A DNA stretch of 64,000 bases from Gentiana macrophylla. Its lineage: Eukaryota > Streptophyta > Magnoliopsida > Gentianales > Gentianaceae. Numbering within the stretch: position 1 is the first letter of the stretch; the number at the start of each line of letters is the position of its first letter. Below are positions 47,291-59,962 of the stretch, one piece after another. A program made the translations under genes and the position numbers. The notes under the pieces were generated by a model, which saw only the letters and a program-made list of their open reading frames with translations, had not been told where the DNA came from and ran no database searches. The DNA is taken from NCBI GenBank assembly GCA_026214975.1, contig JAOBSW010000290.1, positions 1 to 64,000 on the forward strand, given 5' to 3'.

Positions 47291-50200
47291 AGAATGTGAT
47301 TAATTGTTTTAGAGCACACCCTATTATTTACAATACAACAAACTACATCTCCCACTTGCTCTAAAGCAATGGAGACCCATCCCGTATTCTAGTACCCATT
47401 AAGCATATCATAACCATTTTGATTCCAAAGTACACTCCGAGTATGCCGTCGTAGGATAGGTCGGTGACTCGGGAGCACCTACATCTAAATGTCATGGGTC
47501 TTAATGATTAGTCGGGTTGTCGGCTCAAGGCGATCCGTAGAATCAAAGCGTTACCGGTCCATCTAATCATGTGGTACTGAGTAAACACTGAGCCCGAGAT
47601 CGACTTAACGATCATCCTCAATCGACTTAAAGTCAAAATCGGTGTATCACACATATCCAAGTTCACACAAGAATATGTCTCCGCATATTGTTCCTCGTTC
47701 TCTCAAGATACTAAAGGACATACTAAACTTGCTTTGTTAACCGCCGAATCTAAGATTCGATCAAAGTTGACGTTCAATAACTTTGACCATCTCTTACTAT
47801 AAAGAGAATCTATCCCATTTCTCTTGATCCGAAGATTTAGAGAGTCATTCCGAGGCATAGGGTAGAACTTCCTCGTTGAATGTTGCATACACAGATGCAT
47901 CATCTTAACCAATAAGATGGATGGGAAACCGGTGGTGATTCTAAAGAATTCGACCGAGTCAAACTCTTAAGAATGTTGTCCAAATCTCATTTGTGCGTAA
48001 TTGTGGTATTGTCGGATTCGACTTGAGATAACACACCCATGTTGATTCCAAGCTGGTGCAAGTGTTATCCTTCACAAACACTAATGTATGTATATATTCA
48101 CTCTTGTACTAAAATTGATATCCAATCTACAATGAGACTTATCAATATTACGGTCAAATCCACATATTGTAGAAATATATGGCTTCCAATGATCGAGAGG
48201 TTTGCCTTTTATCCACAAAAGACATAAGCCTTGTGGTCATCCTGTCATAAGTTCATAAGTCAATACCCTTACATTTTGAATGAATCCGGACTCCGTTTGT
48301 TTGGCAAGAAAATCTCAGGAATCACCCTATGTTTCGCTTATGAGCGAAATCATGCAATACTAAGTGGTAAGAGAGTTCAAGGTCCGATTAACTCTCTACT
48401 TCTTATGAAATTACCCTTAGACCAGTCAAGCTTTGCTCGAAGATAAACTTTCCTATTCATTCTACTCTTTCCATGTAGATCCAATTACTCCCACCGGGCT
48501 GAGACACTCAGGTGGTTCTACAAGAGTATGAAACAACCGAGTACCGAACTCCATTCACAGGGTTATGGCTATTAAACCAACCTCTATTATCAGAATCCTT
48601 TACTGCTCACAAAAGAGCCATAGGTCATCAATCGATCCTCAGACTACAAAGTCCGCAGAACCCGTAATGGGTAATGGATAAACCATACTCCCACTACAAT
48701 CTGGGTGGATCAAAATTCTGATTTAGTTTAGTAGTATTTAGTGTTATCACCAACAACCGATGTTGGATGTGGTCTGATTTTAATCAGCTAGTAACTACCT
48801 TGAGTAAACGTACTTCAAGGTTTAAAGTTTTGTTGTTCATGTACTCTATCAGGAAGGATGCAACAGTATAACTGTCCCTTCCCGATTTCAAGAATCTTAT
48901 AACAAACCTTTTTCTCAATGCTACAAGATATATAACGATTGGTCTCTGACCGAACGTGTTCGCGAAATTCCCAGACCTACCTTCAAGCACCGTGTGCTAA
49001 AGGCTTATATTTATGGATGTGGGGTGAACCGAATCCACACCTTATCCGTAAATTCCAAAGCATATTCTAGGTAGACTTCTCGGCCTTACATTTCAATGTA
49101 AACCAAAATTTCGTTTCTAATATCTTTATTGAGTGAAGCAGTGTATTATAGCACATCTACAACCATGTAAAGCAATTCAACGGTTTCTCCCTTAGTGAAA
49201 GCATTTCACTATGAGGCAGGCCGAGCATCAGTCCCTAGGACTAGGTGATGGCCCATTTTTGAGTAGAGAATACTCCATCTCCGACAAAATCAGAGATACC
49301 TCAGAATATTTTGGATAAACTTACCGGAGCGTTTGAATAGTTATCAGACAAGAAGTCACCACTCGGAAGCTCCTACTAGCTTGTATCTTTCATCAGACCC
49401 CGAAGGTCATCATGAACAAGCTATGTTACTTCTTTACAACCATTATCCTTTCCCGATTGAAAGGAAACTTAGTCATTGAACCTTTGAGACAATATAACCA
49501 GACTGGGAGAAAGGAATCACCCCAAGCCAGTCTTCAGGTCTTGTCTTTTAGGGACTATGTACTAACTATGGAATATGAAGAAGTGTTTATCTAAATATAG
49601 AAACCAATAGCTTTTAATAGTTCTTAAGATGTGTTTTATATACATATTTCAGCAATTGTAAGTGGTTTTGACTTTATCAAACAAAAGTCCGAGTCTTGGA
49701 TTCGTACTACAAATGGTATATTCACTTTCTATACGACAAACAAATTATCGAATAGAAGGTAAATCCATTCGTTCCAACGAATTATAAACAGAAAATAATT
49801 TTTCCACGATATCCAAGGATTGAATCCGAGATTCATTTCCTTATATCACTCCCACTATTCTAGCTAAAATTAACTGCCCGTTGTTTACTCTTTTAATCGT
49901 TAAATGCACTGCTACTTTGTTCTTCCAAAGAACTTAGCTCCGAGAAAATCGCCAAGGATTCATAGATTGGTGATCCAAAATCACTGTCCTTATCCTATGG
50001 TTTTCAGTTAATTAATTTTTCGGTTTAGCCTTAAAGTTTACTCAGTTTAGATGACTAACACTTGTAGACATATTCTCCCATTCTTGACTTTCCTGGAATG
50101 GAAACAGTCTTGAACCAGTGGTTCGTTTGAGTAGACACTACTCTTGAACCGTGGGGTGTCTATTTTGAGTGTTACTCGTCGGGACTTCTTGGATTTTTTT

Positions 50201-52935
50201 AACATACCAGAAAAAACAATAAATCATAACATTAAAGCTCCCACTAGTTTATCGGTTCCAAATACCGTCTAACGAGCAATGCTTTATTTTTATGATTTTC
50301 CGATTTTTCGATTTAGAAAAAAACTCATAGTTCCAATGTCTCCAGAAAAACAACAAATCATAGAAACTCCCACTAGTTCATCGATTCCAAATATCGTCTA
50401 ACTAGCAACATTTCATGACTTTCCGGTTTTTCAATTAGAACGTTACACGTGTGTAGTCGATTATACTTTTCTAATGTTCTAGAAAAACAACAAATCATAA
50501 AGGTCCCACTAGTTCATCGATTCCAAATATCGTCCAACTAGTAACACTTCTTGATTTTCCGATTTTTCAATTAGAAAATTTCTTGTGTAATTACTACACA
50601 CTCAAAATTCACTAGAAGAATTTCAAAGTCCGAAATCACCTTTGATCAAACTAAGTTTGTCTTCCGTTTGACACGAATGACATTAGTGACATACCTTGAT
50701 GTCACTCTGGTTTTTAAAAAGGCTTAAGAGAAAATATCTCTTTCGAAAAATAATTGCATTATCGATTAACTAGTTCAACGTCCTAGTTACTTTCCACTTT
50801 TTAACGAAGTCAATACTAGTCAATTATAAATTTTAAGCAATTTAGTAAGGGATATAATGCTGTAAATAAAATGACATATATTAATTCAAGTTTAACACTA
50901 CTATATTATTTTATTTTAGGAATTGTAAACTAAAAAAACATAAGTCTACTCTACCATTCCAAGGTTTTAACCTCGCATCTCAGTGCCGCCTTAGGGTAGG
51001 TCAAAGAGATGACGGTTAAATCGAGACAATCTCATCAATGAATAACTTGTGAGAATCGAACATCCCACGAGAATTGAACATCCCTTTATTCATTCACTAC
51101 CTTCCTTTTTTAGCCTAGATATTATCAAGAATACCCATGATGAGTGTGACCTACTATATCGGATCTCTTAGGTACGCCCGAGTATGCCGTCTTAGGATAG
51201 GTCGGTGACCCGGCAGTACCGGAAATCCTATCCTTTCGGAGACCAAGCCATGAATGTTGATGGGCGAACACCATCCTTAGGGGACGAAATCAAAGCGCCG
51301 CGAGGCGTCACCCTTCTCTCACTTACTTGTATCTATAGTAGAGGCCGTGGGGTTGGTCGTCGCCTCCCCGCTCCCACTCAATAATTTGGAAGTGGTGGTG
51401 GGTTAACTAACCACGTCTTTTGATGTTAACATAAAAGGACATCAAATCAAGGATTCGAATGGTGTCGGTAACGTAGGCAAGCCCACCCGTCCTATTCGTT
51501 GGAACATATGTGATGATCGGACGAAATCGGGTCAAGACAGCCCCATTGAGATAAGAAGGAATCACCCCTCTGCTCTCCAGTGTGGCTTAGTCTTGCCGGA
51601 CCCCCGTGCATACATCAGACTAGGAGGGTTAAGTCGGTCGAGCCTAGCTCAGTTGACCACCCAACCTGTAGGCGAACCGTTTTTATCCAAGATTTATTGT
51701 TCTTTTACCATCGTTCAATCTCGTAGACACTACGAATCGAAAACGTGATCTCGTTTGGGCTTTAAGGCGGTTCACCGAGAACACACACCGAAAGGCTTAA
51801 CGATTTCATAACCCGTCCTCGGATCTTTAATTAGTTACTAAATTAATTAATTACCACGTATTAATTAAATTTCAACTAATTACACGAGTTTGTATACATG
51901 CCTATTTTAATTACCAAAATTAAAATTCTACATGTATGCATGGAGTGGATTTATGATATGATGCATGTCATAGCCATTCCGATTTTATATCTATTTTATG
52001 ATCAAACACATAAAAAATAAATTGCGGAAAATTTAAACACCGAGATGGATCTTTGGCACCCCCGTATCTAATCTAATAGAAAATAAAAAAACAAAACCAT
52101 AACTAGGGTTTACTACTTTCTAACAAAATCTGTAGCTGTTCGAACTCTTCGACGATCGGCATACAAAACGGACTCGGATCGGGACGAAACTTTCCAGATA
52201 TGTTCTTCACCTCTCGATCTTCAATATGGACGGTTGGATCGGTGCTTTGACTTACCAATTTTCTCCAGTTAGCCGCCCAACTTGATGCTGAATCTGACTT
52301 TGACTGCAGCGCATCAAAGACTTCCTGAGGCAGATCGGGAATCTACATGAATCCCGATCGACCTAAAGTTTTTATCACACGTCCAGAACTCCAATTTTAT
52401 CAATCTGAACGGTCGGATTTGCGTTTCAACGGTCCAAACTCTCCCAGAAAATCGAGGAAGTCACAGATAGAGTTTCTGTGAATCCTGCGTTTTTCTGTTA
52501 CAGCAGCGTCTTCGCAGCAACGAACGGATATTGAAACGGACTCTGATCGATGCCAAAATTTGTGGAGTAAATCACCATCTTCTGATCTTGATTCTGACCG
52601 GAGGGATCTTCGTTTTAACGGCTCGATCAACGGGAAAAACTAAAATACTAAACAGCTACTAAATAGATCTATTTTCTGGAAATTAAAATTGCAATAAAGA
52701 TAAATTACATAATTTCCTATACTCATATGAACGAATTTTCATCGTTTATACGAGTTTACAATAGATCTAACAGGTAAACAATTCCAACCCCAATCCATCT
52801 CTTCAAACCACAACAATCGCAACAACATAAATATATATAAACATGCATTGGCCAAATTAAGAAATTGGACAATAAAAGCCACATGTTTTCCACTCCTAGA
52901 TCTAATATTTTATACGTATAAATATAGATCAACCT
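47291..52935. other. Non-coding interior of element C
   Basis: All reading frames are short on both strands. Internal repeats include a GAGTATGCCGTC.TAGGATAGG block at 47439-47480 and again at 51179-51215, and a triple repeat at 50207-50590. There is no recognisable protein domain. The interior may provide only packaging and priming signals. Confidence 0.6.
50207..50590. repeat. Three ~136-bp tandem repeats in element C
   Basis: Units start near 50207, 50342 and 50479, each with (C)CAGAAAAA.AAC.A.AAATCAT, then CCCACTAGTT.ATCG.TTCCAAATA and GATTTTCCG.TTTTTC. They have diverged by point changes and small indels. Confidence 0.85.
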
Positions 52936-52949
52936 GGCGACTGATACCA
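52936..52949 (-). other. Primer-binding site of element C
   Basis: The minus-strand TGGTATCAGTCGCC follows the LTR. Its first nine bases match the initiator tRNA-Met complement. Confidence 0.75.
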
Positions 52950-52950
52950 C

Positions 52951-54781
52951 TGTTAGTAATATCATCCGCAATGAAGCGATTTTAAGGATCTAGATCTATA
53001 AAATACACGTAATAAAATAACTAGATCTACATCTACAAGGGGGTTGTAGAACATATCTCTTGGATCTCAAAATCCAAGTTGGAGAACCGCAATGGAAAGA
53101 ACGAAGATGTAAAGAGCACCACGATCTTCCGTACGTGTGATCCAAGCAACTCCCGGTGGAAGAAAATCCTCGTCTCGAATCCTTCCGATATGCTACCCGG
53201 AAAATCTCCAAGATTTTCCTTTGTTACACCCTTGGCCGAAAATTTCCTTCTTCCTCTCTAAGAGGAGAAGTAAATTTTTACATTGTGGTTAAGGCAGGAG
53301 AACTCTCTATATATAGGAGAGTAAAACTTAGCCTCAAGGATTTAATAATTAATACAAAATCAATTATAATAATCCTATTAAATAAAAGATAATCCCATAA
53401 TATTCTAGAACAAATCTAGAATAACATTTATCTTTATTTCTTTCCATAAATATTTATCCAATAAATATTTTATGCACATGTCTTATTAATCCACAAGAAA
53501 CTAATTCTTGTTCCAAAAATAAGGCATGGGGCGAAAATTATATGCATTGACCTAGTCAATATTAATTTTGCCATAACACAATAATTGGGCCAAGATTATG
53601 AAAAATGTCTTTTCCACATATTTAATTATTTAACCCAACTAATTTAATAGTCCACTAAACAATTAATTCACATATCGTTTTAATAAAGTCCAACAAGAAC
53701 TAAATTAATATTATTAGGATTCGACGTCCGAGAATAGCTATGCTATATTAGGAGAGCACGTCGGGGACCATGGACTAATAATCGTGACTCCGATAAATCA
53801 AATAAATAATTATCTTACGAGCGAGAATAATTATATTCGATAAATCAATCACAGAATATGCCACCATAATCGCGTGATTGCACTCCTCCGATTATGAGAT
53901 TATATTTATCTCCTCACGAGAATAATAATAAGCGTCCATTGATATAATCATTACATATGGATTAATCCTTCATAATCGTATTCATTCTAAATCGGGAAGT
54001 TACCGTTAACCCTTTCTAGAACCTCTTATCCTTATTTACCATTAACCCCTAGTGATCAATTAATTCATACAACTCACTTTGGTAGCTAATCGGTGTAATA
54101 TGAACTCCATGGATCGATCGGTTTCTAGGATTAACAAATAAAGGAGCTGTCTATCTACTTCGAAATGGAAGGAATTGATTCGTATACGTGATAACACAGA
54201 CTACTCACTCAATCGATTACAATGCCAAGATGGGGTAATTCGGACCACAGACTCGGTGTAATCCTTAACCGTCAAGTCAAACTTCATCATCGATTCAAGC
54301 GTTGATTGTGATCACCTCGAGAATAAGATATATCCATAAAAATGATCATCCATTGATTCGATAAGAATTCTCAATTACGGAATTATATCGTGAACTCTAA
54401 TCAAATCGGTCAAATTCTATATGATATATCTATCATATATAAATGCCCCATTAGGTTCTCTTAACCGAAAGTCCGGATAAGACAATCACACCTATTGTGT
54501 TAGGCGCATTAATAGCACGTTAAAGGAGAGACCCGATACTCTCGATTAACTTCACTACGGGCTAATTGTATTTTAAGTACATCTTCACTAACTCAATCCT
54601 CCCGTGTATATACCATACACTGAGTTAAGTGATTACATAAACGATAAACTTTAGGGTTTTCTGTAGTGTAAATACTATTGTCACATCGGTGAATATGAGA
54701 CTAATAAATATGAATAATAATATCATTTCATTTATTAAATAAAACAATTACAAAATTGTCTTTCGGGCATCACACCTAACA
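52951..54781 (-). repeat. 5' LTR of element C (right copy)
   Basis: This is the pair of 45438-47272. From about 53750 on, CAG/CTG of the left copy is replaced by CGG, CGAG, TCG or ACG. Aside from that the two copies are almost identical, so insertion was recent. Confidence 0.92.
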
Positions 54782-54908
54782 CTTCCAATCATTGTTTACT
54801 TTTTTATGTAGAGAAGCAGTAATGAAGGGCAATGACAGTAAATTTCCCATCATTAAAAGTCTTTAATGACTGGAAATCGACAATTAATGACCGGAATTCC
54901 TCTCGCTA

Positions 54909-54929
54909 AAACCCTTTTTTCTTGTAGTG
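54909..54929 (-). repeat. CACTA right terminal inverted repeat
   Basis: This is the reverse complement of the left terminus, ending TTCTTGTAGTG, followed by the TTT target duplication. Confidence 0.93.
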
Positions 54930-54932
54930 TTT

Positions 54933-55927
54933 GGCTTTCTTCCATACCAAATCTCATAAGGTATCTTCATAAGCTTTTTGATCACTGAAGTTCTATTTTG
55001 TGTATAGCATGCTGTATTGGTTGCTTCAGCCCAATACCTTCCAGGTATTTTGCTTCACAGATCATAGTCCTTCCTGCTTCCTTCCAAGTCATGTTTGTTC
55101 TCTCAGCAACCCCATTCTGCTGAGGTGTTCCAGTGGTTGCTAGTTGATGAAGTACACCATTTTGTTTACAATATTCCCTTATGACTTTGTTTAGGAATTC
55201 AGTACCCTTGTCAGATCTATTTTTTTTACTACTATCACACTTTTCTCATTTTGAAGTCTCTTCAAAAGTTCAGGCATCTTTTGAAGTGTCTCACTTTTCT
55301 TGTTCATGAAAATTACCCAATTGTACATTGAATAATCATCCACAACTACTAGAGTGTATTTCTGTCCAGTAATTCTTGATGGTATTACTGGTCCAAAAAG
55401 ATCCATGTGAACAAGCATGGCATATTCCATTTTCTTGTATGTGATTTCAGGTAGTCCTATTACCAGCTTCTTCTTTAACAACTGATTGATATCATCAAAG
55501 TTTAGATGATTCAACTTCTTAAGCCATAACCAGTTTAGTTCTGACTTTGTATGCATAATGAGACAGGTTTCTGGTATAGCTGCGGTCCAATCAACACCAT
55601 ACATGTTTTGTTGTCTTCTTCCAAAAAATACAACTTGATGTCCCATCTCACTCATGACAATACAATGTTCTTTGTCAAAAGTGACTTGATATCCCATAAC
55701 ACAAAACTGACTTGTACTCAGCTGGTTGTAGTCCAGTCATTCAACATATGCAACATTCTTGATTGTAAGTCCATTCTTCACTAGAATGCCATATCCTCTT
55801 GTATATCCAGGTGTGTCCTTGTTTCCAAAATTGACTTTTGGTCCATCTCTTGCAACAAAATCCACCAAACAATGTTTTCTCTTTGTCATATGTCTAGAAC
55901 ACCCACTGTCAAAATTCCAGACACCCT
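54933..55927 (-). pseudogene. Protease and integrase of element O (5' part)
   Basis: On the minus strand: G-V-W-N-F-D-S-G-C-S-R-H-M-T (intact D-S-G protease site), then the integrase. The zinc finger is damaged: W-L-W-L..L-N-H lacks the first His, and the C-x2-C pair is deleted. The catalytic aspartates H-M-D-L-F-G-P and V-V-D-D-Y-S are kept. The frame breaks near 55210-55190. The sequence ends at G-R-K-P-N, where the CACTA is inserted, and resumes at 7349. Confidence 0.82.
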
Positions 55928-55939
55928 ACAAAAAAAAGT

Positions 55940-58165
55940 TTAATATGATTTAGGTGCCCAAACCTGTTTGGGTCCATGGTGGTCAGTGGTAAGTACAACA
56001 CTTGGCAAACTTCAATAAGGTCTTCTTTGAAAAGTGTTGCACTTTCTTTCATATATGTATGCTACATTTTCAATGAATTTAGTGTTTGGTTGTGTAACAT
56101 TCATATATGGTTTCTGGCCTTTCGGTACATAATGTTGTTTGAAGTGATCTCTTTTGTTAGAAGCATTAGCATAACCATATGATTGATGTCTATTAGGAAC
56201 ACCCCTGTATTGTAGTCTCTGCTGATCCCACTACTGAGGTCTAGCCTTAGCATTATGGTTAAATCTATTCTTTCTAACAGGGGCAGGAATATTCCAATCT
56301 TCATCAGTGGGGAACAATCTGCCTTTCCCATTGAGATAAGTATCCCTTGAATGATTGACATTCTTGGGATTAACATTCTTATCCATGGAATATTTCTGGT
56401 TTTTGCCTTTTTATTGTCTAGCAGACTTTGCAGTAGGTCTGCTATCAGCAGGTCTAGAGGGTCCAGCAGACCTACCTTTAGATGTACCTTTTTTGTTAGG
56501 TGTTGTTGTCCTTTTGGACTTCTGATTTTGCTTCTTTGAAGCATTCTCACTAGGCTTTACTGCCTCAACAACCTTTTGGGGCATTGGATCTTGTGCAGCC
56601 AGAAACTTAGGACCAATTCTGGCAATAGGTTCAGCAGCCTTACTTGATCTATCCTTTGAAGGTTGTTGAGTGTCAAATCCAAGGCTTTTTCTATCACCAT
56701 AAGGCTTTGCGGATTTGAATGCAGTTGTGGAACTTGATTGTGCAAAGCGATTCAGTTGCCATCACTGCCAGTGTGAGATTTTTATCGATTCATTTCATAA
56801 TCCATTTCCTTGCCTTTAAGAATTCTTAATTCTGCAGTCAATCTTTGGATTTCTACTTGAAGTGTTTCTCTTTCTGCCTTCACAATCTCATAAGCAGATT
56901 GTATTATCCTCAGTTGATTAAAGTGGGCATCTAGAGGTTCTTCCATGTCAGAAACTTTTGCATTGGAACAACCAGTAGACTCACATTCACTTTCAGCAGG
57001 AGTGTGAATAGATACAATTTTGTATACCTCCTTAGTGTCCATGAGTGCCATGAGAGCAATGTCATCCATATGAGCCATAAGAGAAGTCTTCATAGCCTGA
57101 TTCATCATCAGCAACTATATCTTTTCTAGCAGGTCTTCTATGCTGACCTTTTTGTTTCAGCAGGTCTAGATAGTCAGGTCTGAAATGTCCAGGCTTTTTG
57201 CAGTTAAAGCACAAGTAATCAGAATCCTTCTTTTGTCTTAACTCAGGACAATCAGGTTTGAAATGTCTAGGTTTCTTGCAATTAAAGCATAGAAAGTCAT
57301 GATCCTTCTTTGATTCTTCCTTTTTCTCACTTGCTTTCTTGCTATAGCTCATTGGTGATGCACTTCCAGATTTCATCATCCTTATTATTTTGTACATCAA
57401 TGCTATTTGTTCTTCCATCTCATCCAGTTCATCATCATGAGTAGTAGATGATTCTTCTTTATGTGCAGCAGCCATTGCTGTGGTTTTTTTTTACTTCCTT
57501 TTCAGCACTTTTAATCATGTCCGTACTGAATTCATAAGCTTTAAGATCAAAGAACAACTTGAAGGTATCCTCTTCATGAAGTCTCCTGCATTCATCCATT
57601 GCAATAACCTTTCTCTCCCAAATTTCTTTTGGTGGCGAGGCTTTAAGAATCCTTGTGTTGATCTCTTCCTTAGTGTATACAACATTCAGCAGGGTTAGTT
57701 CATCCATAATTGCATTGAATCTTGATTCCATTTGTTCAATGGTCTCATTGGACTTCATTTTGAACTCTTGAAATTTTTGTTTGGCCACACTGATCTTGTT
57801 ATTCTTGATAGCATCAGTGCCTTCACAGATGAGTTGCAGCTTCTCCCATAACTCTTTGGCAGTATTGCAATCTTTCACTTCCATGTACATATTTCTATCT
57901 AAATCCTATAGATGATATCAATAGCAATATTGTTCATATTTGCAGTCTTCATATCTTCAACACACCATTCCCTCTTTGGTTTTGGAATAATTTGATTTTG
58001 GCCATCCACAGTTATTACTTTATTTATCTCAAGTGGTCCATCAATCAACACATCCATTATTTCATCATGTGTATTAGCTAGATAATCATGCATAGGATGT
58101 TTGTACTAATAAAAATGATCTAGAGAGCACATCAACATGGTCCTAGCATACTGGTTGTTATCCAT
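55940..58165 (-). pseudogene. gag of element O
   Basis: The start M-D-N-N-Q-Y-A-R-T is at 58165. Capsid region: 57890-57459 (M-Y-M-E-V-K-D, E-L-W-E-K-L-Q-L-I-C-E-G-T, Q-M-E-S-R-F-N-A-I-M). Two zinc knuckles: 57300-57160. The first, C-F-N-C-K-K-P-R-H-F-K-P-D-C, is complete. The second ends in Tyr instead of the last Cys. A coiled coil (57114-56782) and a basic, Pro-rich linker (56550-56100) follow, then G-P-K-Q-V-W-A-P-K-S-Y and TAA (55942-55940). There are a few frame breaks and stops. CAG/CTG are plentiful, so these are more likely true decay than in A. Confidence 0.82.
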
Positions 58166-58258
58166 GATGTAAATGTTTTAGAAAGCAGAAACTTTAAAAA
58201 GTTTTCAATGATTTTTCACAAGCACAATAAGTAGGATTACTTTAGAACAGAAGCTCTA

Positions 58259-58270
58259 CTCCGATACCAG
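58259..58270 (-). other. Primer-binding site of element O
   Basis: The minus-strand TGGTATCGGAGT lies just inside the LTR, close to the initiator tRNA-Met complement. Confidence 0.7.
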
Positions 58271-58271
58271 T

Positions 58272-59962
58272 TGTTGGTCCCTTGAAAAGGATTTGGTTAA
58301 GTTTAGAGGGTGGGGGTGAATAAACTTAACACTTAAACCTTTTTGGAGTTTACAAACACAGCAGGGTCAATAGTATGCTGACCTAAGCAGTCTGCTGACT
58401 ATTGAATCTATTGAATTTGCTGCAGCGGAATATATAAAATTAAGCCTTCATAATTGTTGTTTAAAGATGATACCAAGTATTAGATACTCAGTAGTGCAAG
58501 TAGTGTGATTTTAGTAACTAGTTCATCAGGTTAATGTGATTAAGCAAGCTAATAAAGTAAAATGCAGAATGTAAATGCAGTAAAGTAAAGTAGGCAAGTT
58601 TTATAGTGGTTCCAGGTGGTGTAATCATGTCAGTCCACTCTTCTCCTATGATGTTGGAGGAAATTCACAAGAGACTTTTGAGATAGCTGTTACAAAAATC
58701 CCTAAACTGTTTGTCTTTGAACAATGACTATGGCTTCATAAACTGAACACTAGAAACATATAGGATTGCTACTCTTATGTATTCCACTGGTCCTTTATGG
58801 GTGGGACTACCTCTTCACCTGCTCCAACAGTCCTTGAGACTTCAGCAGTGCATCTCTGTCTTTAGGTTCTTCTTGAAAAAGTTGAATCAAGTAAGTGATT
58901 CAGCTTCAGCAAGCTTTGATCAGGATGAAAAGATCAGCAGCTTGTAGTCTTCAAGTGTGTATACTAGATAGAACTTGATTGCAGAAACACTTGAAGAAAA
59001 TTCTTGATCAGTAGGGTTAACGCTCAGATTGTATCAGCAAGGTAAGAATGCACTTGATCGATATTGCTTGTTATTGCTCAAAATGCTTAGTTGTTTTTCT
59101 CTTGCGCTTGTATATCTGTAATCTAAATCAAGGGTCCTCTATTTATAGGTGCAAATCCTGTGATTTGAATTTTAAATTCAAATTCAACCATTATAGGATT
59201 ATCTGAATATTCCTTATATTCCCTCTGTTGTACTATACTGACATGTAAGTGTCCTCCTGACAGTCAGTATGTCAACCAATGACTTAATTCCATTTTTATT
59301 TGGCTCTGAAATTCTTACAACGTCCCTTTCATCCTAGCCATTGATTGACTGATTAACCCAATTCTTGTAATTCATCATTATCCATTTAATCTTCCAGAAA
59401 AACTTGGATTAATTCGACTTTTACATTCAGTAGACACCTGTTGCATAGGTCTGCTGATGTCCATATATGATCAGCTGACTTTTAGTCTGCTGTGTTCTAT
59501 AAACACCTCAGCTAACTTCTTCTCATCTAACTTTTTATTATGAAGTTAGATTACACCATTTTAAGTATAACCAAGTTCCAATCATCACTTTACTTTTTAT
59601 CAAACTTAGACCTTCTACACAAGGTATATGTGACCATTTTAGGCCATCACAGACTTACCTAAATTCTGATCCCATATCCGTGACTTTTAATACTAAGTTT
59701 GATCACTTAACCTTCGTTACTGAGTTTGAACCCTCAGCCTTCAACCATTAGCAGGTCCTAGACAATCTACTAACCTAGACGCTCTACTGACCTAGATAGG
59801 ACTGCTGATCAAGTCAGCTGACCTCTTTATAGTTATTTTTTGATCATACCTACACAAAGATCAAACTCTAGTAAACCTATACATTAATTCTTGACATCTA
59901 TTTGCTTTTCCTTTATAACAACTAGTCTGGCACTCATCATTAAAATTAGAATATGTCTAACA
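58272..59962 (-). repeat. 5' LTR of element O
   Basis: A 1691-bp LTR, TGTTAG...CCAACA on the minus strand, homologous to the LTRs of A and Q. The TATA box TATAAATAG is at 59147-59139. CAG/CTG are intact throughout. Confidence 0.88.
59139..59147 (-). promoter_or_regulatory. TATA box of element O LTR
   Basis: The minus-strand TATAAATAG occupies the position shared with the A LTRs. Confidence 0.6.

Larger units (their letters stand above)
45438..54781 (-). mobile_element. Element C: minus-strand LARD-like non-coding LTR element
   Basis: The target duplication CTTCC (45433-45437 and 54782-54786) flanks TGTTAG...CTAACA. LTRs are 45438-47272 and 52951-54781 (about 1.83 kb). On the minus strand the primer site TGGTATCAGTCGCC (52949-52936) follows the right LTR, and the purine tract GTGCAAGTGGGAGATT precedes the left one. 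The 5.7-kb interior has no gag or pol. Long LTRs plus a large non-coding interior define LARDs. It sits inside the CACTA's right subterminal repeats. Confidence 0.9.

Noticed and set aside
56351..56539. Plus-strand ORF within 54933-58165
   Set aside because: This region codes for gag and pol of element O on the minus strand. Plus-strand ORFs here (also 55551-55953 and 57480-57698) are shadows.
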